A DNA stretch of 64,000 nt from Hyphomicrobiales bacterium. GTDB lineage: Bacteria > Pseudomonadota > Alphaproteobacteria > Rhizobiales > Rhizobiaceae. Both the position numbers and the translations under genes were made by a program. The first letter of the stretch is position 1, and each line of letters opens with the position of its first letter. Shown here piece after piece: positions 50,201 to 52,772 of this stretch. The stretch spans positions 62,001-126,000 of the forward strand of contig UCCA01000002.1 of assembly GCA_900470805.1 (NCBI GenBank), given 5' to 3'. The notes under the pieces are model-generated. The model searched no databases. It was not told the origin of the DNA and saw only the letters and a list, made by a program, of their open reading frames with translations.

Positions 50201-51426
50201 CCTACGGCCTGGCGGGGAGCCCCGCACATGGCGTCGTCACCATCACGGCCGACGGGCGCTACACGTTCATGCCCGATCGCAATTTCAACGGCACAGACCA
50301 GTTCAGCTATTCGGTGAGCGACGGCAGGGCGATGACTGTTTATCGCGTGTTCGTCACGGTCACACCGGTCAATGATGCCCCCGTCGGCTCCGGAACGGCG
50401 ATCGCCGTTGGGCAGGATCAGACGGTGACAGGCTCGCTTCCACCTGCATTTGACGTCGAGGGATCGCCCGTAACCTATGGAATTGACACCGGCGCTGCGC
50501 ATGGCACGGTGAGTATCAACCCCAACGGCGGCTACACCTATACCCCAGTCGCCGGCTATCAAGGTCCTGACAGCTTCACCTACACCGTGTCCGACGGACA
50601 AGCGTCATCGACATATACCGTAGCGATTGCCGTCGGTACCGCTGGCCCAACTGATCCTGTCGAAGAACCGCCAGCGGGCGAGAAACCGCCCCTGGAAAGG
50701 GACGATCCGATTCAATTCCCCGTCGGTGGCGACGATCCTGGCGCGCCGCGCGGTGGCGAGGGCGAGGACCTTGGCTCCGGGATGGACGAGGTACTGGAAA
50801 ATCTCGGCGCGATCTCGGATGACATCACCGCGGATGGACCCGTTGGCGACGTGGTTTACGCCATCAAGGACCTGAATGGTATCGGCTCGCTGCGGCGCGA
50901 TGGCGCCGTGCTTCATGCTGTCCGGCAGATCGCCGACTGGATAGAAAGAGGCCGCCGGCTCGACGATCTGCATATCGGCTTTTTCAAGGGCGGGTCGAAT
51001 ATCCATCTTGCCGGATCCGGTGGCGACGATACCACCTGGTTCACCGTCGATACCATAATCAACGAAGGCTATCTCTACATCATGCCGACTTCGACCGGCG
51101 ACGTGGAGGACGCGAGCTTCAGCGTGACGTTGGCGGATGGACGCGCGCTGCCAGACTGGATGACGCTCACGCATGGCGGCATGATCATTGGTCGCCCCCC
51201 AGTCGGTACGGTATCGATCGACATACGCATCTGGGGAACCTCAAGCGAGGGCACGATCAGCGACACGATACGCATCGATCTACAGACAGGCACCATTCTC
51301 GATCACGTCAGGGATCGGCGCGCCGATCTTGGCCCGGGCATGCTGTTTTCGACGCAGATGCTGGCGGAGGCCCATATTGATCGGCCCGCAGGTGACAAGC
51401 TGTGGGCTGCATTGCAGAGCAGGTAG
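26239..51426 (+). CDS. Giant cadherin-like repeat surface protein with LEPR-type N-terminus and DUF4347 (8395 aa)
   Basis: Predicted secreted adhesin of about 0.8 MDa. No Sec signal; the N-terminus instead has LEQRIAFDAAGAAT (32-45), a variant of the LEPRxxFDAA motif that opens many giant DUF4347 proteins. Residues about 101-265 are DUF4347 (VVVIDSSVPDYQSLV; IHIISHG with His157; ILVYGC with Cys201; GGNWDLEYHDG). A propeller-like segment (275-525), an SdrD-B-like domain (527-640) and a lectin-like sandwich (640-835) follow. From about 964 to 8130 come cadherin-like, VCBS and putative-Ig domains joined by VNDAPV-type linkers, with DxDGD calcium sites; I estimate 70-80 domains. The last 260 residues include a Pro/Gly-rich linker and a final non-RTX region. 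I found no cysteine besides Cys201. GGAGG precedes the ATG. It is divergent from its presumed exporter. Confidence 0.93.
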   Translation: MNERYVRPDPDRSAKLPGRNAKPKYGAMLMELEQRIAFDAAGAATVEKSQEKAHQDQADHGDADTMAHDGGSDGHEALVSALVDHQAESAASDTAAVAQPRQVVVIDSSVPDYQSLVKDLGDNFKILVVGPDENGVHELAETLASMHDVEAIHIISHGKDGFLQLGTSSLTTNTMATDYAADLTSMRDSLTGDADILVYGCNFAEGEAGAGAVKMLGYLTGADIAASTDATGSAALGGNWDLEYHDGDIGSDLVGTERSHSDFADTLNIATSNGNGALLVSAGRSIYSVDVLTGKATMITTAPGSIGGINLSGTINSLAVDQTNGLIYYADSNAVSGNKALFAYDYIGNTHILIDSDLTTGATTNIVTGDSGVGGGASTFHNGALYLGIENLTGTNNDQIYRITFSSNGRTMTGATTFGSVITAANDWGDFAIDGTNGTLLSITTTGITRYNLTTGAIIDSFANASGGADGQGGGDINGNTYLVGGDIRQINPVTGAAIGSAITITTNGSTALTNISDAARWTPPTGTIGDKVFNDIDKSGTFNAGDVGIGNVTVQLIDDVNGDGVANTGERVLATDTTDANGNYLFTGVLPGQYVVRVNDANGVLGAAPSTTSGATQSLALATIGASNLAGDFGYVAQPPIVDLNSGTTPTQIITNGATPGTTGWTAGGSAGATGNGGYAWTLNGGTGTLTQANVSGWTDGLAPSGAAQLTFDLGWSNDLLLGITNDNNTPATLDVTIGGVLYARITTGTLNGTPNTATITYFNGASGSPSTVAASAAGTTAWGRTAVTINLPSTVVATGDLVFSYSAVGGLLTPSTDDIFIDNVSAFRNVDSVAGVNYATTYTENGAGMSIASAAADVRDLDSTTMRSASIVLTNAQAGDLLTVGTLPSGISGSVDTSVAGQVTVTLTGTASKANYAAAIRAITFSNSGDNPGTTSRLVNVTVNDGGLSSAVATTTISVVAVNDAPVNTLPVSGWTTNEDTSLTLTALSVADPDAGTGTVTVTLSVGSGTLTAASSGGVTVTGAGTTQLTLTGTLAGINAYLASATAPVYVPVADANGAVTLTMVSNDGGNSGTGGALTDTDTRTITVVPVNDAPVLDLDSSAAGSGFASTYTENGAGASIAANVASVVDVDNANMTTAAIVITNGQAGDILSVTGSLPAGITASYNAATFTLTLTGSATKSAYQTALGQVLYTSSSDNPTLNGAAASRSISVTVNDGSTNSNSAVASVAITAVNDAPANTLPSAGWTTNEDTSVTLSGLSIADPDAGAGTMTVTLQVPTGTLTAASGGNVAVSGSGSGTLVMTGTLASINAYLASAAAPVYQPLADANGSVTLTMTTSDGGNFGTGGTLVDTDTATISITPVNDAPVLDLDASGAGTGYSTTYTENGTGVAIADTDRVITDVDNTNMASLTAVITSGQAGDLLSVAGALPSGITASYNAATFTMTLTGSATKANYEIALQQIRFLSTSENPSTTPRSINVSVNDGAANSNVAVATVAVIAVNDAPVNTVPGGVTLDEDVQTAISGISINDVDSGSVTVTLSVANGMLSPSVTAGTVTGNGTATVTISGTLAQVNSVLASLRYTGRADFNGADTLTVSTSDGSLTDTDTVAITLNPVADITPDTIAATEDTAITFNVITGTNGATPDNFENAGRVVTSVTQPPNGQGSVSFAADGTLVYTPSANFNGQTSFTYTVTSGGVTETATVTVNVSAVNDAPVNSLPASGWNTSEDTAIALSGLSVADVDAGSGTMTVTLGVASGTLTATSGAGVTVAGSGSAALTLSGTLSAINSYLASAAVPLFNPAANANGTVTLTMTTNDGGNTGSGGALTDLDTRTITIDPVNDAPVNTLPPGGWAIDEDTTLALTGLAISDVDAGSGTITVVLGVSSGQLAATSGTGVTISGSGTSSMTLSGSLASINAYLASTARPVFTPAVDFNGAVTLTMTTNDGGNSGSGGALTDIDTATITVNPVNDAPVLDLDSSAAGTGYATSYTENGAGVAIVNTGVLVSDIDSANMVSATIVIVNGQGGDALSVAGALPSGITASYNASTFTLTLSGSATKAAYQTALAQIRYASSSDDPGSVTRSINVTVSDGAATSNTAVTTVAVIPVNDAPVNTLPAGGWTVGEDGTVSLTGLSVADPDIGSGTTAVTLSVGSGVLTATTGSGVTVTGSGSATITLSGTLSSINAYLSSPARPSFTPVSDFNGSITLTMTSSDGQLTDTDTQTISVTAVADITNDTAATNEDSSIDIAVDANDSFENPGHAITAINGSAIVTNGVVNVASGTVRLNANGTLTFTPNANINGSASFTYTVTSGGVTETATVSVTIAAVNDAPVNTVPGAQTIAEDMPLAVPGVSVTDVDGDLLTTTVTITNGIANVTTGTGATITSNGTATVRIAGTAAQINAALVGLTYTPTADYNGAAQITIQTTDGSLTDTDTVAITVTPVADIVADNLTTNEDTSITFNAITGTNGATADNFENPGRVVTSVTQPPAGQGTVTFAADGTITYTPAANFNGTTSFTYTVTSGGVTETAAVTVIVAAVNDAPVNTVPAAQTTAEDTSIVFSPSGGNAIVVSDVDNGSLTVTITVTNGAFSLSGTSGLSFTSGDGTADQTMTFSGTTAAINAALAGASYAPVADYSGSAQISVQTSDGALAANSTIAVTITPVADIANDFVSTDEDVPVVISVLANDSFENPGRLITSVNGTAITAGGAAVAVANGTVRLNASSQLVFTPTLDYNGVATFSYTVTSGGTTETAQVSVAVASVNTPPVNTLPPSFTAIEDSALSLAGLQISDQDAGSGTMTVTLSVNSGALSAIGSGGVAVSGSGSQALTLSGTLTDINAYLAAATRPSFTPAANSTASVTLTMSTNDNGNTGGMALVDIDTATIAITSVNDAPAGADSTVTINEDGVYTFTAASFGFSDPNDSPANSFASVVITTLPTNGVLSLGGTAVTVGQVISAANIANLTFTPTTNANGTGLASFTFQVRDNGGTANGGQDTDQSPNSFTFNVTAVNDAPVNTLPSSLGTNEDTALSLAGLQVADVDAGNGAVSVTLSVNSGTLSAVTASGVTVSGSGSGTLVLTGSVANLNTFLAASGSRPTFNPVANANGPVTLTMVTNDNGNTGIGGALSDTDTATITVAAVNDAPVGTDVAISTNEDSVFSGTLPVATDVDGDSLTYGAGAIAPSHGTVVVNANGTYAYTPAANFNGQDSFTYSVTDGSVTVQYLVSVTVNSVNDAPVGVNDTAQTDAGTTTSLNVLSNDTDVDGDTLQVSAINGAAGNVGLAVAGSNGGTFAIGANGAAVFNPGSAFVDLAVGQQRASSVTYQLSDGHGGFSTATVTVTVTGVNDAPISTPIANQTASDAQSVSLGVAGNFSDPDSGDVLTFSATGLPPGLTINTTTGVISGAVNRSASVNGPYAVTVTATDLGGATSSRSFTWAVLNPAPVAAADSLATTENASLSGSVFANNGNGLDADPDGDPISVSAVGGSAAGVGQPVSGSNGGTFTINADGTYGFNPGTAFDDLAAGVTRVTEITYTITDGQGGFSTATVTVTVTGQNDVPVAVGDSFTTNEDTPVTFDVRLNDSDVDAGSLVVTQINGSAIASGGSVAVTGGVVTLNADGRLTFAPTTDYNGSPSFTYTVSDGQGGTATGTVSGTVNPVQDPPVAVDDSFTTNEDVALTFDVRGNDSDPDGDAIAVTQINGSGIIVGGSIAVAGGSVRLNADGRLTFTPTANYNGTPSFTYTISDGHGGTATATVNGTVIAVQDAPVSQDDSFTTLEDQPVVIAVLGNDSDADGDSLTITQINGSGISVGSPVAITGGVVALNADGTLTFTPAANYNGSPTFNYTISDGNGGTATATVNGTVTPVNDTPIAAGDSFSTLEDTPVTFDVVGNDSDVDGDALVVMAINGANITVGGSVTISGGTVRLNVDGTLTFTPGANYNGSPSFTYTVSDGHGGTATATVAGTVTAINDVPVAASDTFTTPEDTAVTFDVLGNDSDIDGDTLAVTAINGNAIVANGIVAVTGGSVRLNANGTLTFTPDDNYNGSLSFTYTVSDGHGGTATATVSGTVTPVNDAPVASDTVVSVNEDGLVSSSLPAASDIDGDPVTYAAGTTAAANGSVTIKSDGTYSYRPNPNFNGTDRFSFVVSDGKGGRSEYTVTVNVAPVNDAPAGSPLPARSGADGASVSFDVSSFFSDVDNDTLSYAVSGLPAGLSISATGIVSGTIDRQASIGGPTGNGVYAVMVSVSDGNGGTTSQSFSFSVSNPPPIAVNDRVTVNEDTAVVINVLDGSASGGIADSDPDGDPLTVTAASAANGAVTLGSGGQITYQANGNFNGTDTITYTISDGNGGTSTATVTVTVLAVNDAPAGEPIADRTRNDGDVDTLNLSAFFSDADGDTLTYSASGLPTGLSIDPVTGLVSGRIAADASGPTGEAVYTVTVTAADGKGGSTSVSFNYTVLNLPPVARDDTATTNEDTPVDIDVLVNDGDPDGDNDEVIRVNNVVLQLNGPSVATTHGTVQLVPGTNGRPLLRFTPNPDYNGQETFSYSIDDGNGGIDTATVTITVIPENDAPEGTNPIPDRVRADGQSLVYRVSDFFDDPDGDTLNYTITGLPAGLSFDAATGLIFGAIDHNASQGGASGVYQITVTAHDGPNGTGAAVSQSFALTVTNPGPTAVNDTLTINEDQAATFNVITGNGTTGADTDPDGDTLSLISAAAGHGTLTFTIAGAITYTPAADFNGTDTIIYTISDGQGGVSTATVTITINPVNDAPEANAPLPSQMDSDGQAVTFDVSTYFSDRDGDTLSFAAADLPPGLSINTTTGVISGSLPNDASRPEPYVANITVSDGHGGTISRTITWIIGNFPPKAFDDTLSLAQNQSGGGNALGNDSDPDNDAISIDRVNGQAAGVGQPVAGSNGGTFTVNANGIYSFNPGSDFDDLAATETRTTSVTYRVTDADGESDTATISVTITGRNDAPTATPIPDVTLADGQSLNGKPIDVSDFFTDVDGDALSFSATGLPAGLSMGSDGAISGTIASGASAGGPLYLVTVLANDGHGGTRTVTFNLTVTNPAPIAVNDTATTDEDVPLLNINVLGNDTDPDGDTLFIDPAFPPQAGHGTVTVNSDGTLNYTPDRDFNGIDTVVYRVTDGQGGLSSGVLTITVGAENDPPVASDIADMERNDGDTISFDISAYFADPEGGALTFDVQGLPPGLTFSTTTGIISGRIAAGASGPMGSANYAIRVIATDAGGASAEADFTYVIKNIAPDAMNDTATTLEDKPVDIAVLGNDVDPDGDTNTIILVNGVNLSVDGPAIQTANGSVQLVVVNNAQVLRFAPAPNYAGTASFTYTVADGNGGSDTATVVVTVVPVNDVPVATPIPDRSQADGSAVSFDVRGFFTDIDGDALSISVNGLPPGLTYDSATGLISGTLTANASAGSPYPITVAANDGHGGQVSTQFVFSVTNPAPVAVNDTVQTNEDVPVTFNPITGAGTGGGGLDVDPDGDPLTVVAIDGQPIAVGGPVAITGGTILLNADGSLTFTPAADFFGSVPLTYRISDGNGGFADASIVISVASVNDVGVIDLNGAATGVDSTISFDEGDAPVAIASGDAVVFDAENGLTALNVVLAGFSDAGSETIHLNGAIDILYGTAGSGTISFGGTTFRYTYDGANAISIANAAGGAIDNASATALVRAIQYENASDNPTAGNRTIAISVTDDGGATSAAAVATVSVGAVNDAPVAIDDAITTDENTAVTGAAPGVLGNDRDADGDSLVVSSVGGGAVGATIAGSTGGQFVINADGSYRFDPGVDFQALKAGETRVASVYYVVSDGHGGSAPATLSVSVSGVNDAPVGSDGSIRTNEDTSASGFLPTATDPDGDPVTFAIATPPVNGVVTISANGSYTYTPPANFNGNDSFTYSVSDGTATVTYTITVEVVPVDDAPVGAPIANQAYADAQTVRLDVSGYFSDVDTAGLAFSAAGLPQGLSISAGGVITGTIASDASQPNGGIYSVTVFASDGNSSVDQTFTVTVSNPAPVARDDAASTGENADIAGSVFADNGNGVDVDPDGDAIVVSAVNGTIANVGAPALGTNGGLFVISSNGSYSFVPGTDFDELRAGQQRTTSVTYTISDGQGGTATATFTVTVSGVNDLPVGSDLSIVTNEDTATSGRLPTATDVDGDPLAYAAGTQPAHGSVTIDAAGFYTYTPAADFNGTDSFTYTISDGTAVVTHTVSVMVAPINDAPVLQDVVLSINEDGSASGQFAATDIDNTAVDLSYALQSPAANGTVVVNADGTYTYTPNPNFNGTDSFIVIVRDPGLASTTATVTISVGAVNDPPVAVNDTAATTENAAISGNVIVGGAGADSDADGDALTVVGVGATSGGVGIAIPAQGGGRFVIAANGSYTFDPGSDFDSLRAGETATTSIDYTISDGHGGIATATLTVTVTGVNDAPEAPGLPQQSSLDGQTVTLAVGALFTDVDGDTLTFDIAGLPPGLGFDQRTGEITGRILAGASGASGTAIYTVAVTASDGAGGAVVRTFAWTVTNPAPDAVNDNFAVNEGAVLSGSVLVSNGNGPDIDPDGDPLAVSVVTTTAHGTLVLNLDGSFTYTPTAGFNGTDSFVYRIDDGNGGTDTATAIIAVAPVNDPPVAGDNSFTVAEDGEIVIAVLDNDSDPDGDPLSITEIDGQAIVAGGSVTLASGTVTLNTDGTLTFAAAQDFGGSLSFTYTVSDGNLSAQGVVSGTVTSVNDAPFNTLPVTFNGTEDTPLTLAGISIGDVDAGSGTLTVTLSVDAGTLTASAGGNVQVVGSGSGTIVLSGTLADINAYLSGAAAPVYQPASNSDLPVTLTMTTSDGGNSGAGGVQTDTDSATILLASVNDAPVASGSMIQTLEDTPVSGNVTASDADGDPLTYVVASAPGNGTVVVDAAGRYLYSPNTNFNGSDSFDINISDGQGGSTTVTITVTVVAVNDAPVGADLSVTAQEDQTLSATLPVATDVDNVGLTYALSGQAGHGTVTVDAGGTYQYVPAPNYNGADSFTYSVSDGQTTSTYTVLITVAAVNDLPVSTGTSVSVEEDETVSGQLPPAFDVDGDTVSYGLAVQAAHGTATVNADGSYSYTPAAGYNGPDSFSFSVDDGTAISTYLVSVTVGAVNDPPSGSNATITVAEDGLASGSLPLATDPDGDPLTYGLGIAPAHGAVTIAADGTYSYRPDANYNGTDTFTYTVSDGLDQSTYVVSVIVTAVNDAPVGSNAAITVSEDIPFDGVLPAASDVDGDSVTYGLGTQALHGTVTINADGTYRYVPAANYNGTDSFTYRVTDGVAASTYTVAINVSAVNDAPVGSNVSITVDEDGSVSGQLPVAVDPDGDPLTYLLQSGASHGVATVLSDGSYSYAPASNFSGTDTFTYAVFDGTVTSVYTVTVTVGAENDAPTGSDVAISVSEDTSYSGSLPLASDADGDTILYGLGTPAAHGAVTVNADGTFSYVPQPNYSGPDQFTYTLYDGTETVSYTVIINVQAVNDAPVGSDTAISVGEDNTFLGQLPPAVDADNQSVTYGLAAAAGHGAVTVNTDGTFSYTPDSNYNGIDSFSYSVSDGTAINVYRVSVTVSAINDAPVGADTSISVLQGTVSTGNLPPAFDVEGSAVTYGLGAQAAHGTVTIGANGAYSYQPDAGFAGNDQFTYTLSDGTALSVYTVTVSVGANNSAPSAQDATLTVAEDTPFMGRLPVATDADGDPVAYGLAADAAHGVVTVMADGRYSYIADRNYNGADQFSYSVSDGRATVIYRVFINVTPVNDAPVGSDAAISLAEDTTFTGQLPSASDADGSSLVYGLAAAAGHGTVTIDASGAFSYTPDSNYNGTDSFSYSVSDGLATNVYRVTVSIAAVNDAPIGSDTSISVEEGTVATGNLPAAVDPEGTAVTYGLGAQAVHGTVTVGANGTYTYQPDANFSGSDRFTYTVSDGSATSVYTVTVSVGAANSAPVGNDATLTLAEDTPTTGRLPVAADPDGDAVTYGLAGSPAHGVVTITADGRYTFMPDRNFNGTDQFSYSVSDGRAMTVYRVFVTVTPVNDAPVGSGTAIAVGQDQTVTGSLPPAFDVEGSPVTYGIDTGAAHGTVSINPNGGYTYTPVAGYQGPDSFTYTVSDGQASSTYTVAIAVGTAGPTDPVEEPPAGEKPPLERDDPIQFPVGGDDPGAPRGGEGEDLGSGMDEVLENLGAISDDITADGPVGDVVYAIKDLNGIGSLRRDGAVLHAVRQIADWIERGRRLDDLHIGFFKGGSNIHLAGSGGDDTTWFTVDTIINEGYLYIMPTSTGDVEDASFSVTLADGRALPDWMTLTHGGMIIGRPPVGTVSIDIRIWGTSSEGTISDTIRIDLQTGTILDHVRDRRADLGPGMLFSTQMLAEAHIDRPAGDKLWAALQSR
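36907..38451 (+). repeat. Five exact 309-bp (103-residue) cadherin-like units
   Basis: Units begin at 36907, 37216, 37525, 37834 and 38143, each exactly 309 bp. Each encodes a DSFTTxEDxPVTFDVxGNDSD-type strand, a TQINGS/TAING segment and a NYNGSPSFTYTVSDGHGGTA end. Strict spacing suggests tandem expansion with selection on length. Confidence 0.85.
47092..50639 (+). repeat. Thirteen VCBS-like units of about 273 bp (91 residues)
   Basis: Unit starts at 47092, 47368, 47638, 47911, 48184, 48457, 48730, 49003, 49276, 49549, 49822, 50095 and 50368 (within 1-2 bases), nearly all 273 bp apart. Each follows VNDAPVGSD, xEDxxxxGxLP, DxDGD, YGL, AHGxVTI, ADGxYSYxP, NYNGxDxFxYxVSDG. This array sits at the C-terminal end of the repeat region. 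Confidence 0.85.
48729..50366 (+). repeat. Two tandem copies of an 819-bp three-domain block
   Basis: Units at 48729, 49002 and 49275 match, in order, units at 49548, 49822 and 50094. First members share GLAAAAGHG and YTPDSNYNG; second members share GTVxTGNLP and YGLGAQAxHGTVT; third members share NSAP, GRLPVA and SDGRA. This points to a fairly recent duplication of three domains as a block. Confidence 0.75.
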
Positions 51427-51776
51427 TGATTGGGATTTTTAGCTCGAAACTGCAACCGGTCGTCGCCTCGTAGCAATGACCGGTCGCAGCCGCAGCCTTG
51501 GGAGGCTTTTTGCGTCCGCCGCATCTGCCGGACGTCGGCCTGCCTATCGAACGAACCGGCTTACGTCGATACACAGTTATGTGAAGATCAGCGTCATAAA
51601 ATTGAGCATTTTCAGATGCTCACAAGGATTTCCTAGCTTCGGAATTTCTGCGCCTCTGTTGGCATGGGCTTGGGTGTCCAGTTCCAGTTCAAAGGGCGGG
51701 CAATTACCTGCCCGCCCTTGATCGCTGTTTACGGAAATGGGAGTGCCGAGACTTGTGTGGTATCGGCGTCCCGATG
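51427..51776. other. Convergent intergenic region, no gene seen
   Basis: 350 bp between the end of the giant gene and the end of the cyo operon. Short open frames show no protein-like pattern. The one feature seen is a perfect hairpin at 51692-51719. Confidence 0.6.
51692..51719. terminator. Shared hairpin between giant gene and cyo operon
   Basis: Perfect 11-bp inverted repeat AAGGGCGGGCA (51692-51702) and TGCCCGCCCTT (51709-51719) with a 6-base loop. The T-run is short on either strand, so it may stop transcription weakly or protect both 3' ends. It lies 58 bp from the cyoD stop. Confidence 0.6.
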
Positions 51777-52145
51777 TCACTGTATCTGGCTCATCCCATC
51801 GACGCTCATCGGCATCATGTTGAGGTTCATGTGATACATGACCCAGATGGTGCCGATGATGGTGATGCCGACGATGATGGCCGTGAAAATGAAGGCCAGC
51901 AGCGTCCAGCCGTTTTCCGAGCGGCTGTCGACATGCAGAAAGCAGACGACGTGCACGATGATCTGCGCGATGGCGAGCACGAAGATCGTCACGGTCGTCG
52001 CTGTTGCACTCTCCAGCGCTCCCGACATCACCAGCCAGAACGGGATAACGGTGAGGATGATCGACAGGATCGATCCGGTCCAGAGACTGCCTTTGCTGCT
52101 GTGAGCGGCCCCATGGTCGATGTGGGTGTTGTGAGGTGCGGTCAA
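51777..52145 (-). CDS. cyoD: Cytochrome bo3 ubiquinol oxidase subunit IV
   Basis: 122 residues from a TTG at 52145 that overlaps the cyoC stop by three bases. The open frame extends upstream inside cyoC, but only this start gives a CyoD-sized protein (E. coli 109 aa). Three membrane helices are clear: LWTGSILSIILTVIPFWLVM, TTVTIFVLAIAQIIVHVVCF and WTLLAFIFTAIIVGITIIGT, with the conserved FLHVD after helix 2. It helps copper-site assembly and stability of the oxidase. The His-rich N-terminus (HNTHIDHGAAH) is typical. Last gene of cyoABCD. Confidence 0.93.
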   Translation of the reverse strand: MTAPHNTHIDHGAAHSSKGSLWTGSILSIILTVIPFWLVMSGALESATATTVTIFVLAIAQIIVHVVCFLHVDSRSENGWTLLAFIFTAIIVGITIIGTIWVMYHMNLNMMPMSVDGMSQIQ

Positions 52146-52771
52146 CGGAGTGCTCCAAACAGGTAGACGACGGTAAAGACGCCGATCCAGATGATGTCGA
52201 GGAAGTGCCAGAACATCGAGAGGCACAGCAGGCGGCGCTTGTTGTCTGCTGTCAGCCCGTGCTGGGCGATCTGCACCAGCAGCGTGACGAGCCACACCAG
52301 GCCGAACAGCACGTGCAGGCCATGCGTGCCGACCAGCGTGAAGAATGCCGACAGGAAGGCGCTGCGTTGCGGCGTCGCGCCCTCGGAGATCAGCGACGAG
52401 AACTCATAGAGTTCGACGCAAAGGAACGCCGCGCCGAGCACGCCGGTGACGGCGAGCAGCCGCCACATCTGCGCGGTACGCCCAGCCGCCATCGCCTGCA
52501 TGCCGATCGACAATACGATCGACGATGCCAGGAGGAATCCGGTGTTGAGCGCCACCAGCGGCAGCTCGAACAGGTGCTGCGGCGGAGGCCCCCCCGCATA
52601 GTTGCGGCTGAGCGTGCCGTAGACGGCAAACAGCGAGGCGAAGATCAGGGCGTCGCTCATCAGGTAGATCCAGAAGCCGAGCATCGTGGCGCCGCCACTG
52701 TGATAATGCTCCTCGGCTTCCGGCTGGTGGTAGACGCGCGGGGCGTCCTTGTTGACGAGTTGGATGGTCAT
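52142..52771 (-). CDS. cyoC: Cytochrome bo3 ubiquinol oxidase subunit III
   Basis: 209 residues from the ATG at 52771, one base after the cyoB stop; the open frame begins earlier inside cyoB. It has five membrane helices, as in bacterial quinol-oxidase subunit III. Landmarks: ATMLGFWIYLMSDALIFASL at helix 1, LCVELYEFSSLI, VGTHGLHVLFGLVWL and MFWHFLDIIWIGVFTVVYLF at the end. It contains no redox centre and supports subunit I stability. Coupled to cyoD by overlap. Confidence 0.95.
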   Translation of the reverse strand: MTIQLVNKDAPRVYHQPEAEEHYHSGGATMLGFWIYLMSDALIFASLFAVYGTLSRNYAGGPPPQHLFELPLVALNTGFLLASSIVLSIGMQAMAAGRTAQMWRLLAVTGVLGAAFLCVELYEFSSLISEGATPQRSAFLSAFFTLVGTHGLHVLFGLVWLVTLLVQIAQHGLTADNKRRLLCLSMFWHFLDIIWIGVFTVVYLFGALR

Positions 52772-52772
52772 G

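Larger units (their letters stand above)
29128..50639 (+). repeat. Coding tandem array of cadherin-like/VCBS/Ig-like domain repeats
   Basis: The DNA encodes repeats beginning at VNDAPV-type linkers. Several classes alternate: NTLP-x-x-GW units of about 140 residues paired with TYTENGAG units; Ig-like units with NFNGxxSFTYTV; He-PIG-like units with GLPxGLS and SGxI; and regular VCBS-like units. Base composition is GC-rich and the repeats have diverged except in the sub-arrays listed separately. Confidence 0.85.

Noticed and set aside
29128..50639. CRISPR array or satellite DNA suggested by the long regular repeats
   Set aside because: Repeat periods are multiples of three (273, 309, 819 bp), the frame is open throughout and encodes recognisable cadherin-like domains; there are no short identical repeats with unique spacers and no cas genes.
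26239..51426. Type I (RTX/LapA-like) secretion substrate
   Set aside because: No RTX nonapeptides, no LapA-type N-terminal retention module and no ABC exporter gene nearby; the N-terminus instead carries an LEPR-type motif and DUF4347.
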